Positions 22,901-34,900 of a DNA stretch of 64,000 bases are shown here, piece by piece. Source of the stretch: Anisus vortex (taxonomy: Eukaryota; Mollusca; Gastropoda; Planorbidae). Each line of letters starts with the position of its first letter. Within the stretch, counting starts at the first letter, position 1. The notes under the pieces were generated by a model that was not told where the DNA came from, made no database searches, and saw only the letters and a list, made by a program, of their open reading frames with translations. Location: assembly GCA_949126835.1 (NCBI GenBank), contig OX421494.1, forward strand, positions 25,504,185 through 25,568,184, in the 5' to 3' direction. Position numbers and translations under genes: made by a program.

Positions 22901-25900
22901 TTACTTTGTGCCTTTTTTATTAGAAAAAGTTCTTATGAGACTAGTATACCATGCATTTCAAAACACTATCTTTTTCATAGTAAATATTGTGTAGATTTAC
23001 CAGAACAAAGACTGAAGAATCCACACAATTTTTGAGGTTGTACTTCTTGCAATAACAACTGAATAATGAGAGGACCATAAGTTGCAACAAAACTTGTACA
23101 TTCATCTCTTATAGTTGATGGGATGATAGTACATACTTTTTCAAGGGCTGCTTCTATCTTTGCCTGTTTAATTCAATCAGAAAGCAACAATAGAATCTCA
23201 CAACATATTTAAGTAAAGGTGGTTTGTCTAAATAAGAGACTAAAGAATTTTTGATACGTCCATGTTGAGCTACATACCTGTGAATAGTTTCCAGCCAAAT
23301 AATTATCTAATTCTTGAATGACAAACTCACACAAAGCACACACTGGTCCTTTCACATTCACTTTTGGTTTCTGTTGTACTGGTGAGGCTGAGGAAACAAA
23401 GTTAGCTTTACCTAATAGTGTTACAAAAAAAAACTTTAATTTGGGCTGTCACTGGTTAGGAAACTGTCTGCACTGGAAATTACAACACACTTTCATTGCA
23501 TTTATTTTAACAGACCAATGGAAGTGTCCAAAGAATTGTTACACATATTATCATTTTATACTAGCAGTATCAACTGATTTGTTATGTACTTTTGTTTAAA
23601 TGGTATGGATTGATCTTAAAGTTGTTTGAGTGCTAGACAACTGGACTAAACATTCATTGAAGACTTGATGCCATGGTCTAATGGCTATCTGCAATAAGTG
23701 CTTAACACAGAAAAGCCAGAGGTCATAGAGATGGGATATACCTATAGCTGCCCCAGTAACAGACATTCTATAATGGGCAACAATTTGTGTTACAGATTGA
23801 CTATTTGGTTGTTAAATAAAGGCATTAAAAACCAAAAGTTCTGTACAGATTTACATACCTTTGTTTTGAGGACAGAGTCCAATATCTTTACAAACTGATG
23901 TTGGGTCAAGATCTTGAAGTAATAAAGAAATAATGATTGGAGCATATATCTTAACTATGTTGTCGCATTTTCCCTTTATGTCGGCAGGTAACAATTCACA
24001 AATTTTGTCCAACACAGCCTCTATCTCTTCCTGCATTGAAAAAAATTATTTTAAAATTATTTTTGAAAAGTGACATCTGGTATTATGAATTAAAACATGT
24101 AAAGTCAAATGTTTAGCTTTGATTAAGCTTGAAGAGTTTAGATTTCTTTACTAAAATGTTCTGTTCAAACCTGTGAAGCATTTTTTGCCAAGAATGTTTC
24201 TATATATGTCACAACATATTCACATAGATTACACAGTTCATCATTTGGCGGCTGATTTTCGGATGGTTTTGCTGAAGCTGTCAGAATAACATAGAATATT
24301 TACACATTTTATCGTTTTATTGGGATCATTATTTTTTTTAAATATTTTGTAAAGGCAATGATTTTGGTTTTATTTTGATATAGATTATTAAATGATAAGA
24401 TGACATGGATTTAATGTTGTGATTTAGAAAAAAAAATTTCCTTATCAATTTAATTTTTTGGTAGATTATGAAATATTCTTTTTCCTATGGATTTAAATTT
24501 TAAGATATCATGAAATGATTTTGTCCTTATTAATTAAAATTTTCTGATATATTGTGAAATGAGTAATCCCATGGAACCAATTGATCCATAAGGCCGGTGA
24601 AGCAGCATTCACCAGTTTCAGTGGCCTTGACCAAGGTCAGTACAATACTAAGCTGTCTTTACTTTACTCTAACCAAAACAGCTGTGGAAAACTAAGGGGC
24701 ACCCTCAAGATCTTGGGAAAAAAATCCTAAACCAGCAGTCAAGCCCAGGATCTTCAATACGCCAGCCAAATGCGCTGCAATTCAGCCACCACACCCCATA
24801 AAACATTATAACATGCTTCGGCTGAATTGATTTAAAGTATTATAAAGTTGATTACATTTTGTCTGTGTACTGGAGCTGTTCTTGCACAGTGTCAAAGTAT
24901 AACACAGTACATCAGGCTGCACTTTATCTTCCAAAAGTTTAATGATGATGGGGCTGTACTGGCTAACAAAAGTGTTGCACTGATCACTAACAGTTGGTGG
25001 CAGGCGGTTACAAATATCTCCTATAAAGTCTTCTAAAGTTTTCTGCACAGAAAAAAGATCCTTAATTAAAGTAACAAATACTACAGAATCAGACATGTAA
25101 ATACAAAGTATTTTGCAAATAAATGTTGATCATTTATAAAACTCTGTAAATAAAAGTGTGTTCGCATAATGCTACTCCTACATACCTCTGTAGAATTTTT
25201 GTGCAGATAATTTTCCACTTCTGTGAGAACCATTTGGCAGACTATGCAAGGCACACCGGTTTTCACTTTTGGTATTGCCACTATAACATTGGAAACTGCT
25301 GACAATCAAAGAGACCATTTAATATTGAAAAAAAAGGGTTTCAGTTATATCTGTATATATAAAGTAGACACTGTGTGGATTTTGATCCCCATTGGTTAAT
25401 TTAAAGACACGTAACCTTATTGTCACATATTTTACATGCTTACGGCGTGTGCCCTCCCTAGCTAAGTAGTTAGCTTATCTGACTGCCCTTCGGGCGACCT
25501 GGGTTTGATTCCCCTCTAATAACATTTTTCTTTGTTTACTTTAAAAACATTTCCATTAATATTACTTTCTTTTAAAAGATTGTAAAGAATTTCAGGATTT
25601 AAATATTTCTTAAAATGTTCTCAGTAGATAAAATCTAATATTTATATTTTGATTCTCATGCAGGGATAGTGCTAACTATCTTTGTTAAATAAAAGCCATT
25701 TTTTTAAACCCGATTACAATATTTATTGTAAGTTTCTTTCATAAATGTTTTCGGTAAATAATAATTGTATTTAATGTAATTTACCCTGGGCAACTTAGCT
25801 TGTTAATATATAAAGTGATCAGTAATTGTCACATAACACAGTAAGAACTCTGTATGCAGCACACATTTCCAGCTGTCATATACTTAAAAAAAATAATATA

Positions 25901-28900
25901 TATTTAGTGCTTTTTTGATTTTTTTGAGTCCTTCAGACTTAAAATCTCTTAACCCTTACAGCCCCGGGCGCGTATATAGCGGGACTGAAGCTATGCATGG
26001 GAAAGTAGGTCGGTACGGGAAGGGTTTATATTACAAAATTGTCTGTGACATCCTTCAGACTTAAAATCTCTTAATATTACAAAATTGTCCTACCTTTTGA
26101 AATTGGCTCTTTAGTCTTTTCAGCCAGCTTACAAAGGTCAATTTTTTCACAAAGAACGTCAGGTTCCTAAAGATTTCAGAAGAAGCATTTCAGCAAGAAA
26201 AAAGTATTTTAAATTCAATTTGATCATCTTACATTTAAACAGAAGCAGTGTGTGTTAAATTTCAAAATGATAAAAAATATCATGTTCTTATAATCACTCC
26301 AAACTTGTTTTTTTTGTTTTTATAACTTACAGTTTCTATGTTATATAGTAAACTTTTTAAAAAGCTGCACTAACCATTTCAGTGGCAATTAATTCAAACA
26401 GGTATTGAAGTCCTTCATCAGCAAGGACATCACACTGTAATAATACATAGAATGAACCTCTTAATTTCACACTCACTTAAGAAAAACAGTTTGTTCACTA
26501 GTGCTTAAAAGAAAATTTAAATATTTTGATTTTGAACTGAAAATATAAATACAAAGCAGGAAACTATAAATTACCATTTGTTCAAATGGTCCAAGCTCAG
26601 TACAAACAGATTTGACCAAACTTCTAATGACACCCTGCAGACAATTAACAAATAATAAAATGTTATGAAGTGTTGTCACACATTTAAACAGCTTCAGCCA
26701 AAAAAGAACTAATACTACTGAAGGCAGGGGCGAAGCCAGACATTTTTTCCAAGGTGGGCTGAACTTTCGCATGACAAACATTTATCAAGTTTTTTGCAAA
26801 TTCAGTACATATTTTTTTTTAAAAAGCTGTTAAAAAATTATTTTAAAAAAAATTCAAGGTGGGATTAGCCCCTGACTGAAGCATCCTTTTAACTAGTGAA
26901 GTTCAATAAGACCAAATGAACGGACTCATTATACAATACCTGCACCTCTGAACTTCTGTCCAAAGCTCTGATGTCAGCAACCACATTTTTGCAAGTAGAG
27001 CAAAGGTCAGAAGTCTAGTAAATAAACAAAATAAAATTGTGACAATCAATGAATGAACTATTTAAAATGCCATGGTTTTGAGATTTTAAACATTAAACAA
27101 AAAATGTGTAGCTGTCTTAATTTTATGTTTTTACTATGAAATCTTTTCAAAGATTCCCCAAATTTTTCACAACCTTAGCCAAAATCAAAATTCAACAATA
27201 TGTGTCAAATGTAGAAGGTTCTGGGTTCAAAACCTTTTGAAGTCTAGGATTTGTTCTGGGGTTTGAGGGTGTCTTTGAATCTACCCAGCTCTGATGGGTG
27301 CCAGACTTTAGTTGAGGTAAAGTAAAGGCGGCTGGGCATTGTACTGACCACACAATCCTCTAGTATACCATGGCCACAGAAATTGGTGAACGCCGCTTCA
27401 CCAGCCCCATTGAAAATTTCATCTGATGGAATATTTTTACTGTTTTTATGCTTCATGGGCTAAATTTTTAAAGGCTTTCTTGTGCTTATTATTTTCTATA
27501 TTACAAAATAAATTACAAATGAGTATAATTATTAACCTGTTTGATTTCATGTAATGGAGAGGTAAAGCACTCTGTAAATCCTTTGCAGACATTTTCAGGA
27601 CTCTTAAAAGAAAATGTTTTACATTTTACATACATACAGATTTACATAAAAAAGAGAATAATTTATTTAGTCTTAAGGTGAAAGAATTCACAGCAAACTT
27701 AATTGAAAGCATTTTGTTTAGTTTTCATCACTGAATTCAAGCCTTTGATTTGCAACAATGTGTTTCACGATGCTCGTAAAAAAAGAATTAGCTTGGATTA
27801 GGGTTTGGCCAAATATCTGGCATGCCGAATATCCGGGCTGGATATCAGGATTTCCGGCACTATCCGGATTTGCCGAATACCACCGCCGGATTTTTGCCGA
27901 ATCCGAATATCACGTTAGTAAAGAATTACTTCGAAGTTCAAATACAAATAAAGTAATACTGTAGTATAAAGTAGATAAAGAAATATAAACAATATAATCA
28001 CTTTGTACACACTACACTACAGTGACTACACAGTTTGTTGAACTTCATTAAAGCTCGATCATTGTAAGTTGTAACATGTCCATCAGTGAAGTTGACACTG
28101 TATCTTTGACTTTCATTGTAGACTGCAGATACTCTCTATCTCTTGAATAATAAATACTTTAATAAATACTTTTGAATTCTAATCAGAAACTGTTGAAGTA
28201 TACCCCCATACTCGTGGAAATGACATCTGGAAATATCCGGATCCGGCGAATATTAGGGGCCTACTATCCGGATCTGGCCAATCACTAGCTTGGATGCAAT
28301 ACTTAAATGAAAGTTTGCTTTTAATTTGAACCATCTTAAAATCTAGAAAAATTTGATGAATTTAAATGCTTTTTTTTTCAACTGAACATAGTAACTTTTG
28401 TATTTATCTTAATGCACTTACTGCTTTGAGAAGACCTTCATAAAATTGTGTGTAGTGAAACTCAGCTAAAGCCAAACACTGCAAGAGTAAGGATTGTTTG
28501 TTTGAATAAACCATTCAAATTAATTGTACAAACAGTCAAGTGTTATATAACAATTAAAAGCCAATCAGCAGGTTATAGTTAAAGTTAAGCTAAAATATTA
28601 GTTAGTATAAATACTTTGCCGTATAAATAGAGACAAATATATTTTTACAGTCAATAGTTTTGAAACATTGATTTAAACATTGATTTAATTAAAGGTGATT
28701 CATAAAAAAAAATTTCATAAAATTATTGAATAATTTGTCATAGTTACCACAGATTTTCCCTGTTTTAGCTTTGCACATGGTGCCTCAAAGACTTTTTTGT
28801 TCACTTCCTAAAAAAAAAAAGATTTACAATGAGTAAAGCATTTAATTAAATTGTATAGGGTTAGTTACTCTAATTTTTAGATGTCAATAAAAACTAAAAC

Positions 28901-31900
28901 TTACAGCTGTGTAAAATATTCTTATATAGGTCTGTGCAGTAGAAACAACATCATCACATTTTGTGCAGGACTGTAATCAAGAAAATTTCAGGTCATCGCA
29001 AATTATACATATAACTAATTTGCACTTGTAGACATTATTTCAAGTAACTAAATATGTACATATTATCTCTATAACAAACAGACTTGCCTTTTTTAGTAAT
29101 TACAAATACTTTAATATAGGCCTATTGTTAAGAATCAGCTATTGTGGGAAGGGTACAGCGTGATATTGCTGTCACACCAAGCTTGGAAATTCACAGTTTC
29201 TATGAATCTAACAAGTACTCAAGGGTCACCAACATCCCCATGAAGTTGTTTCATGTGGGTTCTTAAGGACCAATAGAAACCAACCATTTTTAAGTTCTTG
29301 TGGTTTCAAAACCACGTTGTGGTAGTCCTACCGTAAGAGTCATCTAGACCAGTTGGAAGTTTTACCATTGTATTTTCCTTTATATGTACAAAGTTCAATT
29401 TCTTGTGCATTAAAGTCTTATGTTTCTTGTGTTGAGTTTTATCGTCATTTTCCCTAGTTGAAAGTTGAGTTGTTCCTTAAATAGTTTCTCCAGTGTTCAA
29501 ATCTACAAGTGGATATAATCCCCCCCCCCCCCCAAGAAATCACAAACCTTATGTGCTCCGGCACATAACAATATAATTATTGATTATGAATACAAGTATT
29601 CCAATATTTAAATATCTTGATTTTGCTTCATATTCCCTATTCTGCAGAATGGCTCTTTATACCTTTTATCTTTAACAGTGGAACAATACAACTGTGAGTC
29701 TAGTAAACTATGTTAAAATTGCTGGTTTATAGCTGCTTGTTCTGCTAAAGTGATGGCTGTATCCCATTTTCAAAGAAGATTAATTTAGTAATACTAAGGG
29801 ACAAGTTTATTTAATAATTGCATTTTTTAATAAGAATTATTATTGACAATAAGTTAAATCTGAGTGGATTCATAAAAAAAAGGGTTTCACACAGATAATT
29901 CTTTCCTATATAAAATAGAATCATAGTAGGTTTTTAAAATTAAAAGAGATTAAAGAATGACCTTACAAATAAAGGGACATCAGTATTTATTAGAAAAAAA
30001 ACCCAGAACAGAGGGCCATAGAAGGCACTGACCCATGTCAAAGTGAAATATACTGGCCAGTATACAGCCAGCTCATTCCAAGACTGAAGCAGACAATATT
30101 GTTGGCCTGAGGAACTGATAAACATTATGCAATAAAATTGTGAATTTTTTTTCAAAGACTTTCATCTACCTGCTTGGGCAAATAACTCCTGCATGTACCA
30201 ACAGCTAGTGCTACTGCTTTTGTTGGCTGTAAAAATAAAAAAATGGAAGAAACATAAGTTTCCTAAAAACAAATAATATTTATTTAGGTTTTAAAGAAGA
30301 AAAAATAAATATTGTTACATAAAAAGTAATATTATAATATCACAATTCTGAAGATGGATATAATGTTTCCTTACCAAACTAGAATCCACTAACTGTATTA
30401 GTTTCAACAATGAATCTTGTTTTGTTACAATTGCCTTGCACTGTTTAAATAAAAGTGAATTATGAGACTTATGATAAGATTATGGTGAGCACAAACTGGC
30501 ATATTGAGAATACTGATTAGGACAAGGGAGAGGCAAACATTGACTGGTGACAAGGCACCAGGGAAACCCCAAGGCAAGTGGAAACGAGGCCACCCAAGTG
30601 ATGCCTGGTTATACGACCAAGAGGCAGACATAACATAGATGGGGTCAAACTGGAACCAACTAGAAAGAATGGTCCAGAACAGAGGACTCTGTAGAACTGT
30701 GGTTGGTGGCCCAGACCCCAGCTTGGGTGACAGGCAATGATGATGATGATCTGTGGTTGGTGGCCCAGACCCCAGCTTGGGTGACAGGCAATGATGATGA
30801 TGATCTGTGGTTGGTGGCCCAGACCCCAGCTTGGGTGACAGGCAATGATGATGATGATCTGTGGTTGGTGGCCCAGACCCCAGCTTGGGTGACAGGCAAT
30901 GATGATGGTGATCTGTGGTTGGTGGCCCAGACCCCAGCTTGGGTGACAGGCAATGATGATGATGATCTGTGGTTGGTGGCCCAGACCCCAGCTTGGGTGA
31001 CAGGCAATGATGATGGTGATCTGTGGTTGGTGGCCCAGACCCCAGCTTGGGTGACAGGCAATGATGATGATCTGTGGTTGGTGGCCCAGACCCCAGCTTG
31101 GGTGACAGGCAATGATGATGATGATCTGTGGTTGGTGGCCCAGACCCCAGCTTGGGTGACAGGCAATGATGATGATGATCTGTGGTTGGTGGCCCAGACC
31201 CCAGCTTGGGTGACAGGCAATGATGATGATGATCTGTGGTTGGTGGCCCAGACCCCAGCTTGGGTGACAGGCAATGATGATGATGATCTGTGGTTGGTGG
31301 CCCAGACCCCAGCTGGGGTGACAGGCAATGATGATGGTGATCTGTGGTTGGTGGCCAAGACCCCAGCTGGGGTGACAGGCAATGATGATGATGATCTGTG
31401 GTTGGTGGCCCAGACCCCAGCTTGGGTGACAGGCAATGATGATGATGATCTGTGGTTGGTGGCCCAGACCCCAGCTTGGGTGACAGGCAATGATGATGAT
31501 GATATGTGGTTGGTGGCCCAGACCCCAGCTTGGGTGACAGGCAATGATGATGATGATCTGTGGTTGGTGGCCCAGACCCCAGCTTGGGTGACAGGCAATG
31601 ATGATGATGATCTGTGGTTGGTGGCCCAGACCCCAGCTGGGGTGACAGGCAATGATGATGGTGATCTGTGGTTGGTGGCCCAGACCCCAGCTGGGGTGAC
31701 AGGCAATGATGATGATGATCTGTGGTTGGTGGCCCAGACCCCAGCTGGGTGACAGGCAATGATGATGGTGATCTGTGGTTGGTGGCCCAGACCCCAGCTG
31801 GGTGACAGGCAATGATGATGGTGATCTGTGGTTGGTGGCCCAGACCCCAGCTGGGTGACAGGCAATGATGATGATGATCTGTGGTTGGTGGCCCAGACCC

Positions 31901-34900
31901 CAGCTGGGGTGACAGGCAATGATGATGATGATCTGTGGTTGGTGGCCCAGACCCCAGCTTGGGTGACAGGCAATGATGATGGTGATCTGTGGTTGGTGGC
32001 CCAGACCCCAGCTTGGGTGACAGGCAATGATGATGATGATCTGTGGTTGGTGGCCCAGACCCCAGCTTGGGTGACAGGCAATGATGATGGTGATCTGTGG
32101 TTGGTGGCCCAGACCCCAGCTTGGGTGACAGGCAATGATGATGGTGATCTGTGGTTGGTGGCCCAGACCCCAGCTTGGGTGACAGGCAATGATGATGATG
32201 ATCTGTGGTTGGTGGCCCAGACCCCAGCTGGGGTGACAGGCAATGATGATGGTGATCTGTGGTTGGTGGTCCAGACCCCAGCTTGGGTGACAGGCAATGA
32301 TGATGATGATCTGTGGTTGGTGGCCCAGACCCCAGCTTGGGTGACAGGCAATGATGATGATGATCTGTGGTTGGTGGCCCAGACCCCAGCTTGGGTGACA
32401 GGCAATGATGATGATGATCTGTGGTTGGTGGCCCAGACCCCAGCTGGGGTGACAGGCAATGATGATGGTGATCTGTGGTTGGTGGCCCAGACCCCAGCTG
32501 GGGTGACAGGCAATGATGATGATGATCTGTGGTTGGTGGCCCAGACCCCAGCTGGGGTGACAGGCAATGATGATGGTGATCTGTGGTTGGTGGCCCAGAC
32601 CCCAGCTTGGGTGACAGGCAATGATGATGATGATCTGTGGTTGGTGGCCCAGACCCCAGCTTGGGTGACAGGCAATGATGATGATGATCTGTGGTTGGTG
32701 GCCCAGACCCCAGCTGGGTGACAGGCAATGATGATGGTGATCTGTGGTTGGTGGCCCAGACCCCAGCTGGGTGACAGGCAATGATGATGATGATCTGTGG
32801 TTGGTGGCCCAGACCCCAGCTGGGTGACAGGCAATGATGATGATGATCTGTGGTTGGTGGCCCAGACCCCAGCTTGGGTGACAGGCAATGATGATGATGA
32901 TCTGTGGTTGGTGGCCCAGACCCCAGCTGGGTGACAGGCAATGATGATGATGATCTGTGGTTGGTGGCCCAGACCCCAGCTGGGTGACAGGCAATGATGA
33001 TGATGATCTGTGGTTGGTGGCCCAGACCCCAGCTGGGGTGACAGGCAATGATGATGATGATCTGTGGTTGGTGGCCCAGACCCCAGCTGGGGTGACAGGC
33101 AATGATGATGGTGATCTGTGGTTGGTGGCCCAGACCCCAGCTTGGGTGACAGGCAATGATGATGGTGATCTGTGGTTGGTGGCCCAGACCCCAGCTTGGG
33201 TGAGAGGCAATGATGATGATGATCTGTGGTTGGTGGCCCAGACCCCAGTTTGGGTGACAGGCAATGATGATGGTGATCTGTGGTTGGTGGCCCAGACCCC
33301 AGCTTGGGTGACAGGCAATGATGATGGTGATCTGTGGTTGGTGGCCCAGACCCCAGCTTGGGTGACAGGCAATGATGATGATGATCTGTGGTTGGTGGCC
33401 CAGACCCCAGCTGGGGTGACAGGCAATGATGATGGTGATCTGTGGTTGGTGGCCCAGACCCCAGCTTGGGTGACAGGCAATGATGATGATGATCTGTGGT
33501 TGGTGGCCCAGACCCCAGCTTGGGTGACAGGCAATGATGATGATTATCTGTGGTTGGTGGCCCAGACCCCAGCTGGGGTGACAGGCAATGATGATGGTGA
33601 TCTGTGGTTGGTGGCCCAGACCCCAGCTTGGGTGACAGGCAATGATGATGATGATCTGTGGTTGGTGGCCCAGACCCCAGCTTGGGTGACAGGCAATGAT
33701 GATGATGGTCTGTGGTTGGTGGCCCAGACCCCAGCTGGGGTGACAGGCAATGATGATGGTGATCTGTGGTTGGTGGCCCAGACCCCAGCTTGGGTGACAG
33801 GCAATGATGATGATGATCTGTGGTTGGTGGCCCAGACCCCAGCTGGGGTGACAGGCAATGATGATGGTGATCTGTGGTTGGTGGCCCAGACCCCAGCTTG
33901 GGTGACAGGCAATGATGATGATGATCTGTGGTTGGTGGCCCAGACCCCAGCTGGGGTGACAGGCAATGATGATGGTGATCTGTGGTTGGTGGCCCAGACC
34001 CCAGCTTGGGTGACAGGCAATGATGATGATGATCTGTGGTTGGTGGCCCAGACCCCAGCTTGGGTGACAGGCAATGATGATGATGATCTGTGGTTGGTGG
34101 CCCAGACCCCAGCTGGGGTGACAGGCAATGATGATGGTGATCTGTGGTTGGTGGCCCAGACCCCAGCTTGGGTGACAGGCAATGATGATGATGATCTGTG
34201 GTTGGTGGCCCAGACCCCAGCTGGGGTGACAGGCAATGATGATGGTGATCTGTGGTTGGTGGCCCAGACCCCAGCTTGGGTGACAGGCAATGATGATGAT
34301 GATCTGTGGTTGGTGGCCCAGACCCCAGCTGGGGTGACAGGCAATGATGATGGTGATCTGTGGTTGGTGGCCCAGACCCCAGCTTGGGTGACAGGCAATG
34401 ATGATGATGATCTGTGGTTGGTGGCCCAGACCCCAGCTGGGGTGACAGGCAATGATGATGGTGATCTGTGGTTGGTGGCCCAGACCCCAGCTGGGGTGAC
34501 AGGCAATGATGATGATGATCTGTGGTTGGTGGCCCAGACCCCAGCTGGGGTGACAGGCAATGATGATGATGAGCGGCAAACATTGATTGAAAGATATGTA
34601 CAAACAACAGCACCAACAACAACAAGGATTAAATATAAAAAATATACAAATATAGTGAGGAATCCATGGGCAGTAGAGTAAAAAAAAGTTAAGAGCTTGC
34701 TTGAGAAAAAACAAGACAAGGAAGCATAATACTCTTGCCTCTTTTAAATATAAAGAGGATTAGATGTTTCGGAAGGATTCAGTGATTGTCTTATGATTGT
34801 GATATTATCAATCACTACTGACACTTTTTTACATCACTCATATGATGTCAATTTAGATTAATAACAAGGACAGTGAAATATCATTGGCTTGTGTAGCTCA

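Noticed and set aside
25448..25520. Functional tRNA gene
   Set aside because: A and B boxes are present, but the acceptor stem does not pair convincingly; listed as a tRNA-like repeat instead.
30425..34719. Reading frames of up to 1,429 codons on both strands
   Set aside because: They exist because the 54-bp unit has no stops in several frames. All frames and both strands are open alike, and single-base unit variants shift frame without cost.
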